Shown here one piece after another: positions 22,788 to 35,699 of a stretch of 64,000 nucleotides of DNA. The notes under the pieces were generated by a model. That model ran no database searches. It worked only from the letters and a program-made list of their open reading frames with translations, and was not told where the DNA came from. The DNA comes from Andrena cerasifolii. Its lineage: Eukaryota > Arthropoda > Insecta > Hymenoptera > Andrenidae. Each line of letters begins with the position of its first letter. Position 1 is the stretch's first letter. The stretch spans positions 6,262,001 through 6,326,000 of the forward strand of contig NC_135119.1 in NCBI RefSeq assembly GCF_050908995.1. The letters run 5' to 3'. The translations under genes and the position numbers were made by a program.

Positions 22788-23658
22788 AGGTGAATGTCCC
22801 AATTTCTGCTCATTTAAGAGGTTACTCGTTAGAACGAAGGTGTAAAAAATTTGTTTGTGATGGAAATTTGCAGAGAGATTGATTAATTCTTTAATAATAA
22901 ATCAACCAGTCGAAAATAATTTAAGAAAGATATTTCAAGATGTTTAACTACTTGTAATTTGTAATTAAATATACTGCTTTAAATCTCCGAATTTCTGCTC
23001 ACGAAAAATAGCGATGTAATGCATTTCTGCTCACCATTTGTACCAATTTCTGCTCACGTAATATGTTGCCTTTTCAGGTTAAAATAAGTTACGTCTTTTA
23101 TGGAGATGTTTTATAACACAAGAGTAAAGCATAAAATAAAGATAAACAAAAAATAAAATGCCTTCGAATAGAAATACAGGTTACAGCATATATTGAATTG
23201 TGAGGTTACGTTGCTAAAATTTTGGTGAGTAGAAATGCGGACACGACGGTGATTCACTTGACCATAAACCTAATCACGTGTTTTCTACTTAAAATAATCA
23301 AAAATAGTAAAAAAAATCTACATTCAGAGGACAATACGGTACCTGTTTTTGTTATTAAATAAGAACTTTTACTGCAAAAACTATTTTCTGCCTAATTATC
23401 GAGTACCAATACTGACCCTGTTCCTTACCATAACCAGCTAAAACACGGTCGAAAAATCATGAGTCTCTCATTTTAAAAGTTTTTCGTTGCTTATGCTGCA
23501 CTTTGATTAGCCCCAAGCTCGTGCAACACTCGCGTAAATGTTCAAATAATTTAGAATTATTTTGTTGTAACTATAGTACAAACGTGACGCTTATAATAAT
23601 AAGAAAAATACGAAATGAGCAGAAATGGGGACTTGAGCAGAAATTGGGACATTCACCT
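22788..23658. mobile_element. TA-flanked mariner-like MITE with iterated TTTCTGCTCA motif
   Basis: Starts AGGTGAATGTCCCAATTTC and ends with its complement, with TA at 22786-22787 and 23659-23660. Length 871 bp. The decamer TTTCTGCTCA from the terminus recurs internally: four exact copies in direct orientation in the left part, two exact and one variant copy inverted in the right part. No transposase coding. Related copies lie at 23921-24041 and 60146-60914. Confidence 0.85.
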
Positions 23659-23730
23659 TATTGTGATTTTTCAGTCTGATTAGATCCTAAAGGAAATAAT
23701 TTTATTATCTAAATATTTTCTTTAAGTTTA

Positions 23731-23780
23731 TAAAGTGAAGGTGAATTGGAATACCGGTATTCCAAATCACCTGCACCTTA
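23731..23780. repeat. 50-bp near-perfect palindrome, possibly two fused MITE ends
   Basis: Centre GGAATACCGGTATTCC; the arms extend to TAAAGTGAAGGTGAATT on the left and AAATCACCTGCACCTTA on the right, with about three mismatched pairs in 25. Both ends are TA, and AGGTGAAT resembles the neighbouring MITE terminus. It lies 73 bp after the end of the element at 22788-23658. Confidence 0.7.
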
Positions 23781-23920
23781 ACGAAATCGATAATTGCTGT
23801 CATTTTTCATCTAGACCAAAGTTTCAGCTACTTTCTATTCTTTATTATTACTAAGAGTTTGAAATATAAAAGTTTATTAGTTCCCCTATGATATTATGCA
23901 GTTTTATTTATCCCCATCTA

Positions 23921-24041
23921 ATGTTCAAATAATTTAGAATTATTTTGCTGTAACTATAGTACAAACGCGACGCTTATAATAATAAGAAAACTCCGAAATG
24001 ATCAGAAATGGGGACACGAGCAAAAATTGGACCATTCACCT
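23921..24041. mobile_element. 5'-truncated copy of the AGGTGAATG MITE
   Basis: Nearly repeats the last roughly 120 bp of 22788-23658 (ATGTTCAAATAATTTAGAAT, then GACGCTTATAATAATAAGAA), ending ATTGGACCATTCACCTT. The left end is missing, and the terminal TA reads TG. Confidence 0.8.
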
Positions 24042-24045
24042 TGTT

Positions 24046-27000
24046 ATGTTGATCGAAAGCTACCCTCGTATCGTTGTTTCTTTTAGCAGATATTTTCCAA
24101 ACCTTCAAGCACAGTACCTCGCATTCGATCCTTCGAGGACCTCCGATAATCGTGGTCACGATCTCAACTGTCCACGCATCCCAGGGCGTGAGATCGCCAC
24201 GATCGCGAGAAGGAGAACACGCGCGGACGTCTCAGGGACGAGTCCTCGTTTCGGTCGAGCCCGTTCGAAAAAAGGAAGTCGCAGCCGAAACGTATCGACC
24301 GCTTTACCAGGAACGGGGCCGCATAATTTAAAGCGCGTCCCGTCACGCGGCCGCGGAAATTACCGGAGCGAGCGGATCGCGCAGGTGAATCCGCACGCTC
24401 GGGCACACGCGGTGCGTGGAATAACGGGGGCTTCTCGACGAGGTATTAAATAATCGTCCAATCAACGTTCGAGCAGCTCCCAAAGTCTTTAGGGGGCAAT
24501 CTGCATGTTAAGAGGCTGTTAATGCCTTTTCGCCTAGCTCCGCGCGCTGCTGCCCGCCAGTCCGCCGATTTCACACGCGCACACACACACACACACAGAC
24601 ATCCAGCCCACCTTTTCTCTTGCCAGCGACAATCTACCGGCAACCAGTTCCCTCTACCTCCTCTCGTCCCTCTCGTTTTAATCCTCCCTACCCCCGGTGC
24701 ACCCAGCGACGCCTCCACCGCCCCCGCGTCCGCCGCCCAAACACGACCAGGCCATGTGAAAGCAGCCGGACGCCGCGTCCGCGCCGGTCACCGCGCGAAA
24801 ACTGGTTCGACCGACAATTTATGCGCGAGTCAATCAAGCCGGTAAATAGTAATTAACACCTTTTGCCGGGCAGCAGCGTGTGCGCCTCGTACACAACCCG
24901 CGGACTAACTGTTAACGCGAGGAAAAAGCGCGCCTCTGCGATCCCATCTATCCGGACGAGCTTCGAGGAACGATCTCGGACCTTTACGATGACTCTGCTC
25001 CCCTTTCGAACGATGACGGTGCTGTTGCTGCTTTACGAGCTGACGGTTGATCGGCCCCGGAGAATGCACGGGATTTTCGGACCGAGGCTGACGCCATTGA
25101 TGGAATAATTGGCGACTCGATGGTGGAGAAGCTCCGCGGAGTAATTGATAGCTGGTGCTGACGCACACCTCTCTGTGGCCTTTAATGGTTTGTTGATGGC
25201 CGGCAATGACGGCTGAGGAGCCCGGCAATATGATGTTTAGAATATTCATTTATATTCATCGATATTGATTTTCGGTTTCATGCTTCTGTTCGCCTAACTA
25301 GTATTTGTTTAAGTCTTCCATTACACCGCGCGCTGGACGCGTGATTTCATAATGATGGGCGTGCAGCGGCGGCCACCTCGCCCCGGCGTGCTTTAATAAA
25401 CAAATTCACGGAGCCCTGCGCACAATTTGCATTCCGCCCATCGGGACACGCTTCGATTGAAACCTCCTCGTGTATGAATCCGGGGATCTCGCGGCACGCT
25501 CGGGAATGTTGGGAATTAATGAAACGGACACGGTCGAATCGATGTTTATTCGTTTTCCGTCGCCTCGCCGTCAGAGAGGTCCCTTTCAAGCTGGACGCGA
25601 TCCTCGACGGGGACGCGGAGAATCCCCGTCTGCAAGGGCCACGAAAGGGTGGAGCATATTTCGGCGGGATCCTCTGTCCTCGTCTAGTTATCAATGGGAT
25701 TAGACGCGCGCCGGAACGAGATCTGGCACCGGTTGCGTCGCTGGAATTTCGTTCGAGAGCGTGGAAATCGGGGACACCCGGGGGCGGAAGAAAACGCTCG
25801 ATCCGAATATAATCGGCGCGGCGTGCGGAAAATTTGAGGGTCCGCAGGATGAGACACTTCGCAACCACCTGTGGCGTGGCGTTTCGAGTGGCGTTCGAAC
25901 CTTGCGGGCTACCGACTGCACCCTGAACGCGTATTATCGAATTTCCACCGGTGGATCGAAAGTCTCGGAATGCCGCCACTCGAGATCGTCGGGCGGAAGC
26001 TGAGCGTGAAAACCGTTCCCGTGGCGGCTATTGTCGCTCGACGAAACGCTCGTGGATGCCTGGGAAGGTTGCGTGGTAAACTGATCGGGGCCTATTAAAC
26101 GTTACCCTTCCAAACAGCGGCGCGATCCGTCACCTCGACTTTGCCAATCACCCGGCCACATGGTTCTCTTAACCCTGCAATTTAGGAGATGAAGACTTCT
26201 AGCAGGTTCACGCGCTGTGAATTACAATTCGCGCGCAAAGTCGCGTTGATAGATACAGACCGTAAACAGAGATTCCTTTTATATCCAGCCACGATAGCGA
26301 AGAAATAACGCGAGACGAGCATAATTGATTGGAAATATCGCGTACCAACTGGCGTTCTACCTCTTGTTTCCCCGAGGTTCCATCAGACTACGCTGCTTCG
26401 CGTCTCGCCGCGCTTTCTCCGCTCCCTCTCCGTCATTTTCATCCCCCACTTTTACTCTCCCCCTTCTTCGACCTCCTCTCTCACACTTCATCCCTCTGTT
26501 TGGGTTCATACAGCCGCTCCCTTCCCTCCCGCCGTTTTCTCCCCGCGCCGGCTCTCGTTATACAGGTACACAGATGCGTCTCGTTTCATCCCTGGTAATT
26601 GCTTATTAAATTCCAGGGGGATGAGGCATCGAGCGGTCGGGAGCCTCCGCGCAACACCCTCCCGCGCCGCCCATTTCTCTATCCACCCGGAGGTATGTAC
26701 CAGGGGGCCAGAAGGGAAACGTCCGACAGAATTGTTTTCCCGTTACCGTGAAAATATGCCGGAGGGCGGATCTTGCCGCGTAATTGGATTATTAATTAGA
26801 TTGTTAATGAGACAGATTTCCTGCTCAAAAGGGATCCCCGAGCGGCCCGGGCGAGCGCCACCGAGGACCAATCGTGTGAAATCCGGTTGGGGACGCGCGT
26901 CAGCAGGCATTATTATCCTGGCTGCGCGATAGCCGGTCGGCCGACGGTCGGAAAGAAATTCAATTTCCTTTCACGGAGGTGTAACAGAGGATACACGCCC

Positions 27001-27652
27001 TGGTGCGTGCTCGGAGGAACTTCATTTCGAGTATAATGGATGGGTATGCCGAGAAACTTAACACTGTGTACGTCGATACGGAGAACATGATTTTTATTAG
27101 TCATAGCCTATTTGTCGGGCGAAAGACGTCCAATGACAAGGAATCGATTTCCATCCACCACCCACGAAAAGTATCAATGCATCAAGTACTCGGAAGATAC
27201 CCACGCTTCAAACGGAGCCGCGACAAAGGACATCTCGATCTGTACTCACAAGGGAACATCTCCAAGTGACAATCGCCGATTTTTGTGCGACTCTGGTAGA
27301 CAGTGGTGCTGACGAAAATATTTCACACGTAGGTATCCCGTTCAGCTGCCACCGTCCATGGTAAAGTGTTTAGGTATTTAATCACTTATATATTTCGCAT
27401 CAAGAGACACGATAGTGTCTCGCGCTAAGTTCATGCGCAGCGCGAGACGGCCGTGCCTATATTACGCCCAGCAGGATTTGGAAGAACCCTTCGATTATCG
27501 AATCTCAATAATGGTTGATCCGATTAAGTTTTCAATGGTATTGATGGATAGCTTGGGTTTGATTTACATGAGAAAAGTGTGCTCGTTTTGTTCCTACGTG
27601 CCTTATGAGCTGAGATATTTCGATGCAAAGTTGCAATTTGGCGAATTTTTTG
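24046..27652. other. CpG-rich unique DNA; no gene recognised
   Basis: Contains a CA microsatellite (24579-24597) and pyrimidine-rich stretches (26430-26560). Long frames such as 25347-25979 (minus) are stop-poor because of composition and show no domain, signal peptide or splice context. Confidence 0.5.
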
Positions 27653-27656
27653 TTAA

Positions 27657-28382
27657 GGGGAGGTTCCGGTCTAAAAATCGATTTTTTTCATTTTTCGAAT
27701 GTTCAACCTTTTAGGAATGCGTGTTTAGAAGGATTTATTGAAATTCGTAAAATTTCCGAAGTTATATGCTTTAGAGTAGCGGCAAATACATGGGTAACCC
27801 CCGGCCACTCGGCACTCACGTAAAACTTTAAACGCGTTTTTCTCGAAACAGTGTTCTCAAAATGGTGGGACCAGTATTTCCAAAAGTTATTATCCGATTC
27901 GACTGAAACTTTTTTTATTTTGAAGCATATACTTCTGGCTAGGAGAGAAACCAGAAACAAATACAAAAATTGAAAATTTATAATTTTCAAAGGCGTTGAA
28001 ATGATGAAAACTATAGAGAAAAAGTGATTTCAAACTTCAAGTGTCGTTATTTTCTAAAAAAATGTCACTTTTGTATTTTTTTCTGGTTTCTCCTCTAGCC
28101 AGAAATGTATTCTTCAAAATAATAAAAGAAGTTTCAGTCGAATCGGATAATAATTTTTGGAGATACAGGTCCCACCGATTTGGATCAATTTTTTGACGCC
28201 TTGACTTTAACGACTCCCCAGTGCCGTCTGCAATGATTAATTATAAAACAAAAAATATATTTCTATAACTTAAGACATCCTTAATGCACTGCAAAAAGTC
28301 CCATTAAATTATATACAGTAGTTTTCCTTTAATTAATTCTTAAATATCACCTATTTTTGGGGCTCTAGACCGGAAGGTCCCC
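27657..28382. mobile_element. TTAA-flanked MITE with long internal hairpin, 726 bp
   Basis: Termini GGGGAGGTTCCGGTCTA and TAGACCGGAAGGTCCCC, with TTAA at 27653-27656 and 28383-28386. The interior folds back: TTATTATCCGATTCGACTG near 27890 mirrors CAGTCGAATCGGATAATAA near 28140, and CTCTAGCCAGAA is mirrored across the centre. It shares AACGCGTTTTTCTCGAAACA-type sequence with 1335-2496. No coding capacity. Confidence 0.82.
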
Positions 28383-28386
28383 TTAA

Positions 28387-29600
28387 GAGATTTTCTCTAT
28401 CGTCATGTGTGGGCAAGAGGGGAACATGAAAGGGTGAGGAAGTATCTCTCAGGCACGCCGATCATTCGATGAAGATTTCGGCCAATCGCGTAACAAACTG
28501 TTGTCACGTGACAGCCAGACAGAGAGCACACCTGTCAAGGCAAACGTAACGTCAATGACTCGTAACCTGCCAAGTGTCAAATAAGGTAAGTTGTCAAAAT
28601 TTTTGAAACAGGACACTGAATTATTGTTTCAATTAACAAGGTAAGTCGGCAAAATTGTTTACTAGACTTTTTATGTTGAGCTTATAGAAACGAAGGGGAC
28701 ACAGGGGCTTCGATAGAAATGAAGGGGATGCACAGGCTTGGAGGTTGTCCGGCGAAGGTTAGATAGACAGAGAAGCATCTTCTTTCGCACAAGTTCCTGG
28801 AAATTTGTCGAATAAGGTAAATCGACAAAAATTGTGAAAAGACAGCATTAAGAATTAAGAAAATTATGGCGGATTGCTTGCTTTGTAGAGTAAGACACAC
28901 TAGTGAAGAAAGTACGTTGAAAACGCATCCCCCTTGATTCTTTTCAATCTTTTGTGAAAGACATTCGTAATACTTTCAAATCCACAGTAGTTGCCACACT
29001 ATTCATTAATTTGATTAGCTTCCCATTAATAATATTTTAATTCACCAATAAACATGCTAAATTAATTTTATTCCAACACCAATAAATTGTGCGTCAAAAA
29101 TATTGGATCTCTTTGTTCATTTTCGCTGAATTACCATTAGCATTTAAATTTCCTGCAACAAGACTTTCTGCCATACGCTCTCACTTCCTTCGGACACATT
29201 TTGTAGTCTCTACACTTACTATAGCAAAGGGCCACTCTATTTCTATATAAGTTCTACGTTAAGTTGTAAGTAAAATGTGGATTTTATATATTTACAGACA
29301 ATCGACGCAGAAGATGATGCAGTGTGATCTGCGTCAGAGAAAAAAATTTATTTTGACATAGTATTATATTAATTAAACGATTTTATTCAGCTTCGATCCT
29401 GTTTGCTTCTTGTATGTTTGGTTCACATCTGCAAACTCAAATTTAAACCAATTCCACCCAACCAATTGTCTTGAAGCTTTGCAGGCGTGCGTAGTTTCGA
29501 TGGTAATACAATATATTTAAAAAAAAATTAACCCCAAGGGGGTGGAAAAATTTTCCAGTCACCAATAAACACTACAAAATATGTGATATCTCCACAAAAT
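28387..29600. other. AT-rich non-coding DNA with a thrice-repeated AAGGTAAGT motif
   Basis: AATAAGGTAAGTTGTCAAAA (28580), ACAAGGTAAGTCGGCAAAAT (28637) and AATAAGGTAAATCGACAAAA (28811) are three related segments spaced irregularly, suggesting decayed repeats or element ends. No gene recognised. Confidence 0.4.
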
Positions 29601-29610
29601 TACGTTTTTT

Positions 29611-29925
29611 AAAATAATATTAAGCAGATATATTTTTATTTAATACAAATAAATATTTCAATAGCAATACATATTTTATTCAAAATACTTGGCGCTGCGC
29701 TCCGAATTGGTGTTGTAAAACTGAATAAATATGTACAAATTTCATTAATATTTTTCTTTCGTTCTTGTCTCAGTGGTGTCTTGTCTTATTTTATTATTTA
29801 AACCAAGACAACTAACATTTGTCAATTTCGCAGCGCCAAATATGTTGAATAAAATATTTATTGCTATTAAAATATTTATTTGTATAAAATAAAAATATTT
29901 CTGCTTAATATTATTTAATACATTT
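29611..29925. mobile_element. Foldback element, AT-rich
   Basis: The left arm at about 29611-29700 (AATATTAAGCAGATATATTT ... CTTGGCGCTGCG) is mirrored at about 29832-29920 (CGCAGCGCCAAATATG ... TTCTGCTTAATATT). Arms are about 90 bp with scattered mismatches around a roughly 130-bp loop. Ends and target duplication were not resolved. Confidence 0.6.
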
Positions 29926-31927
29926 TTCGTTTGTATAAATAGCCACTGTTATAATCGGCGCAAATTTTTGTATACCATTAATTTTATAATTCTAAATATA
30001 GCACATGAATAAATTTACGACAGTTTTTTTTTCGTTCGTCTGCGCGCGCGCGCATACTCGGCGCCCTTTTTTGTACCCTTTTTTAAAAAAGGTAATTTTC
30101 TGGAGAATTACATAACAAATCGACGGTTCAGAAATCTCTCTTCGTCGAAATCGTTCTTCGACCTCCGATAGTTTTCCAGATATTCGACCAAATGGGTTTC
30201 CCACCCCCACCTTTGAGGGCTGCTTTCGCTTGGGAATGTTCCCTTGTCAGAAAGACCCGATACCTTCGCAACAGTACACTACGATCCGATCCTAAAATCG
30301 CGATACGAGTCTACCTCGAACATCCATCGATCCTTCAGGAGCGCACGTCCCTTCAAAGAAATATGTCGGGGCAATTAGGGGATGGCCGAGGGTAGTTGTA
30401 GCAAGGCTAGCCATCACAAGGGGATCAGGGTGGATATTCGGTCGTTGCGATAAAACGGGCAACGACGCGCAACACGCCACTTAATGGTAATGAGCACTCC
30501 GTCTAAAAAGACTGGCTGCTAACATGGGAAACGCCGCGGACGACGGAACAATTATCCGCCGCGTCCAATTACGCGCTCATCGATACACTCGGCAACGAGA
30601 GGGCGAAAGGTGTGTCGCTTTGAAATCAAACGGTCGAAAGACAGAGAGAAAAACCGATGCTTTCCCCGGAAATACACGAGTCAGCGACGCGCGTATTCGT
30701 GTTTAATTGACCGGTGCTCTGGTGTGTGGGTTCGCACAGGCGACGGGGATAATGACGCGCGCACGCACACGCTGGCTTCCGAGGATCTTTTCGATTTCTA
30801 GTCGCGGGAAATCCCTGGACCCGCGACTGAAATCCGGCTGCTTCGCTTTTTGCGCGCCGTCCGTGCACCCGTGGGCTCCCTTCGCTAATTAGTGTCCGCC
30901 TGTTCGATTCGTTCAGAAGCATAACAACATGCAGAGTGGCTCGAAGGCGATCGGCATAGGCTCTGGGCCTGACTCGACGCCGGGGCACTGTGCGTATGTG
31001 CTGCGAATTGAACATTCTTCACAATTACCGTGCTTCAAAGTCCTATCTACAGAGCGCGAAAACCAATTGCCGACTGTTTCCCTCCGCGAACGGGGAAAAC
31101 AAGCCGGCCGATGTAATTATGCGAAGCTCGCTGAAGGATTTTAAATTGCGTGGTGAGCTGCGTAAACAGTAGCCGGAGTATCGTTAAACGTAGTCGAGAA
31201 GCAGCGTGGAAGTTTGAACGATTCTTCCCTCGCCTCTGATCCTTAATGATTTATCTGTCCGGACATGATGAAAGCACCGAAGAGGGTCTTACAAAATTAC
31301 AATACAGTGCCTACACCTTTTCAGTCCTTCGGACACGAGGTCGCGAGCATTGTCCGGTAAAAACATGGCGACTGCAGCCGCAAGAAGGGTCCGAAAAATT
31401 CGAGACAGAGCTCGTTAGCGAGGATCGTTTACGAGAAGGTGGTCCGTCGTATTTGCCAATTAATCGGGCTCCCCCACCTCGGTCCGCCAATTTCTTACAT
31501 AATTCATGCGCGGCCGCATTTGTTTTTAATCGGGATTCCCTGACCCCGTAAGGAAGCTGGGAACGAGCAAACGGCCTGGAACGGCGGACGATCCTCGAGC
31601 GTCGCGATTAATTAATCGCGAGGCCGAAACTTCGGGAGACCGATTATAATTCAATGACCGTACAAAGACAGGCTACGTGGACCTCGCGTCGGAATGCCAC
31701 GGGGTAATTAGAATTCGACGAGTTGCAAAGGGGTTCCCGGCCCGCGAAACTATCGATATTCTCCTTTTCTCCGTACGCGGCGATTGGAATCGCACGCGCA
31801 AGAAATTAACTAGCGTAGATCGAGTGGGAGAAGCGCGGAGCAACGATGGAAGAAGCCTTAACGAGTCACCAAAAGAAATCTGTATAATCGAGCGCGGAGA
31901 CGAAGCCAGGTGGCGAAGTGTACAGAG
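29926..31927. other. Unique DNA; no gene recognised
   Basis: AT-rich to about 30060, then CpG-rich. No RNA gene, element end or domain-bearing frame was seen. Confidence 0.45.
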
Positions 31928-33280
31928 AGTCCAGTGAAATTAGACGGAAATCTGCCCAATTTGCGGAATAAATCCCAGCAAGCTAAAGTTTTGTATGGGC
32001 CTTTATTTGGTTTGTTTAAAGAGTGTGTTAAAAGTCCCCATCGATCCGAGTGCCGCTAAAAAATTTGCAGAGGGTTGAATAAAATAATAACAGTTTTTCG
32101 TGAATATCTCCTTATCTAGTAGTTTTGCGACAAAATAGTTATTATACAATTTATAGCCTAGGAAATTCTCTACAAAAAAGGTCGTACGAGTTTTTTCGTA
32201 GGAGTAACCATTTTCATGTATGTCGGGTTATCAAGTTTCAACCCCCAGACATTTGACAAGCGAAGCTCCCGAACCCTGAAATTTACAAAATTATGAAACT
32301 CTGTAAATATGTAGGGGGAGTCCTCCTGAGTATAACGCAATTTCGTTTCCTGCCCAAATTCACTTCAAGGGGTTGCAATTGACCCTTGGTTTTTGTTTTA
32401 TTTTGTATTATTACTCGCGAACTGTAAGAGATAGAAAAAAAGTGTTTAGGAAAAAGTTACTTCTTTTAATTAGAACTATCATTTGGTAAGTTATAGTTCT
32501 TACAATTCTTATGGTTCGCGAGGTATAACGCAAAATCGAAAAAAAAAACGGATTTTCAGGGGTCAATTTCACCCCCCTAGAGAGAATTTGGGCAGCAAAC
32601 AAACAAATTTTATAATACATACCTATATTAACCTCTACATATCCCCAAAGTTTTAAAAAAAATTGAATTTTCGAGGGGGTGGATTCTTCGCTTTCGAGCA
32701 ATAATACACTTAGTTTAGTGAAATTAGGATTTGCCTTCGGAATAAATTCCCAACAAGCTAAATTTTGGTATGGGCCTTTATTTGGTCGTTTTAAACAATA
32801 TGTCAAAAGTCCCCATCGATCCAACTGTTCCTAAAAATTCTACAAAGGGTTAAAAAAGCAACAGTTTTTCGCGAATATCTTCTTATCTATTAGTTTTGCG
32901 ATAAAAATAGTTATTATACTACCCCTACATATTTACAGAGTTTCATAACTTTTTTTAATTTCACGGTTTGCAATCTTCCCTTGTCAAATGCAGGGGAGTT
33001 GAAACTTGGAAACCCGGCATACATAAAAATCGTTACTCCTACGAGAAAAACTCATATGACTTTTTTTGTAGAGAATTTCCTAACTGTTTTTGTCTCAACA
33101 CTACTAAATAACGAGATATTCGCGATAAACATTTTGTTTTCAACCCTCTGTAAAATTTTTAGCAGCGATCGGATCGATGGAGATTCTTGACATATTGTTT
33201 ACAACGACCAAATAAAGGCTCGTACCAAAATTTAGCTTGGTGAGATTTATTCCGTAGACAGATCCTACTTTCACTGGACT
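31928..33280. mobile_element. Compound hairpin element, AGTCCAGTGAAATTAG family
   Basis: The left arm begins AGTCCAGTGAAATTAG (31928) and the right arm ends CTTTCACTGGACT (33280). They are mirrored over about 350 bp, including GGGCCTTTATTTGG, GTCCCCATCGATCC and CTCTACAAAAAA blocks. A second left-arm copy starts at about 32715 (TAGTGAAATTAGGATTTGCC), and a different inverted segment lies at about 32330-32600 (GTATAACGCAA, CCCAAATTC), so the centre holds at least one further insertion. No coding capacity. Target duplication is unclear. Confidence 0.7.
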
Positions 33281-33284
33281 AAGA

Positions 33285-35630
33285 GGCCTATCTAGCTTCA
33301 CGAGGCGCCACAGAGAAGGAGCTCGGTTTTAAACCGAATCAACGTTCGCGACGTCCAGGAATTCATCCCCCACCCCGTGGCCCTCCCCGCACCCTCTTTC
33401 TACGTCTAGCGCGCACAGTGGTTTGTCATTCAAGGCACGCCGCCATAATTTGATATATTAGGTACACATAAGCGACGGCTGATCGTGGTTATTAGGTTGG
33501 GTACACGGTATAACCACCCCCGGGCCCCGTTCGAGCGACCCCTGACCTGTTCGCCGCCAGCCCGGCCACCCTTCGCTGCCTCTCGCTCCGACGATATCTC
33601 CTTCTACCTTCGCTGTATCTCCATCCCTTTGTCTCTCTCCATTACTCCGACACTGTCGCCGCTGTTACTCGATTCCACCCGCCAACCCCCGTGCACGGGG
33701 TGGCGCGCACACAGAAGGGCCACGTGAACTCCAGCACTCCCCTGCACCCTCCCCCCCCCCTCTTCCGAACCGAACGTCGCACCCCACGAACCACCCACAC
33801 TTAGCGGAGAAATTTACATCGCTGTGCTATTTGCTATGCGGCTCGTGGCCGCAAAATAGGATTATTATTATAGTCGAGCGCGCCCAGCTCGCGGGACGGC
33901 CAGCTGCAGAACGCCCGTTCGTCTGCGCCCAGGAATTTTAAAGGACCATCGGCGGCAGGTCGAGCAACATCGACTGGAGTCTCGGGCAAATCAAGACCTG
34001 AACGCTTGCGACCGATACACATCTTCTTCGGGTTTAGGGCGGTAGGTGTTACAGCGATGAGCTTCGAAATGCTTTCGATCACTTTGCGGAGGGTCCCACA
34101 GTGTACGAATTTATACAATTTTGGAAGACCCGCTCCTTTTTGTGGCTCGTTAGATCTATGAGAAATTGGCAATAAAGGATACTCTGAAGGCACAGTGTCC
34201 TAAAATAATGACGTTGTCGAGGTGCTTCCCCTTCAGACAGAATCGCTACGAGCAGCGCCCTGTTCCACGAAGCAGGCGTCCATGGCCCTAGGGGGTGGGA
34301 AGGAGCGTAAATTCGACGGATCGACGGATAGCGACCCCTCGTCCGTCTCGATCCGTTTGGCGCAAAGAAAAATCAACACGAAGTTGCGCGCAAGACCAGG
34401 GCCGACGTTAATGAAACAGCCAAAAAGGGGCGACAGGAAAAACGGGCAACAGGACGGGGAAGCGGACACACCAGTAGCATATCGTCGCGGGGATTAAGGG
34501 CGAGTGGACCGTTAATTCGAGCCGGCAGTTTTTTCCCGAATCCCCGTTAGGCGGATGCTATTTTTACAAGCAAACGATACCGACGTGCCCCGCAGACCTC
34601 TGGGCTTCAAGAGTGAAACGGGTCCACCGAGCCCAGGGGGTGGTTTACCCTGCGCGCGAGCTTTGACGTTCGCACGCGCGTGTGTACACGCCGGCCACGT
34701 GTGGTCGTTGCTGCCGTTTGAAAGAAAAACGTCGGACATGCCTTGCCGCACCCCTCTGCCCACCCCACGAATCGTTTTAATCGAATAATTTACCGACGTT
34801 TTCATCAATGTTTCAACGCCTCGCCGAGGAACCGTTTCAGAGAGCCTCGTCGCGCTCGCGCTCGCAACGGGAACGTAAATCCCCCGACGCGTCGGGAGGA
34901 AGTTTACGAGGCGGAAAAAAAGTTAACGCTCATCGACGAACGAGCGGTTGATATTTAATTGAATTTCTTACCGAGTCAAGAGGATGTACATATATAACAG
35001 TGATTATGAAAATGCGGAATTTATTAGGGAAGTTTTACGACGCGTTGCACGCAATAAATCTCCCCGGCAATAAAACATTTTAATCGTGCGTTCATCTTCG
35101 CGTCTTCCTACTTCACCCTGCTGCTTAATCGGGATTTTAATTTCGACTCCGCCTCGAGAGAGTCGACGCGGCGCGATTTCTTCGTTCCGCGTCGGATAAA
35201 CAACCGTCGCGGCCGCTAAATATTGGGCGGGCGGTTCGCTGTTGCGTAAAGTTGATCGTTGTTCAACTGCTGCTATTGCAACGCGACAAAGTTGTTGAGA
35301 GAAAAAGCTTGTCAAGGGAGAACTGTTTTTCTGCCCTTCCGCCCCTCCGCTCTACCTGTTCTTTTCCCCCGTCTACGGTTGTTACCGACCACGTAGCTGC
35401 GCGCCCATGAATTTTAATTCCTCCCGTCGGGCTCGACGGCAGGAGAAGAAACACCGCCGAAACATTTTTTCAAACGGCTCAGCGGAATAAACGGACGCGC
35501 CCTGCCGTCGTCGAAAACGAGAGTGGTTATAGTACACCGCCGTTAACGGTACCTACTTCGTCTCTTGAAAGCAAATTAATCTTTTCCGGTACCTGAATCA
35601 ATGTCAATTACCGTAATTGAAATGGGAGTG
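33285..35630. other. CpG-rich unique DNA; no gene recognised
   Basis: No element ends, RNA genes or convincing exons were seen. A short C-rich tract lies at 33751-33762. Confidence 0.45.
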
Positions 35631-35699
35631 ACATATCTACCTTCACTTTTTATTTGAATTTTTACGTTACTTTTTACTTTACTTCTCAACTTTAGATTT

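Noticed and set aside
25347..25979. 210-codon minus-strand open frame
   Set aside because: Overlapping long frames on the opposite strand and no recognisable motif indicate low stop density, not a gene.
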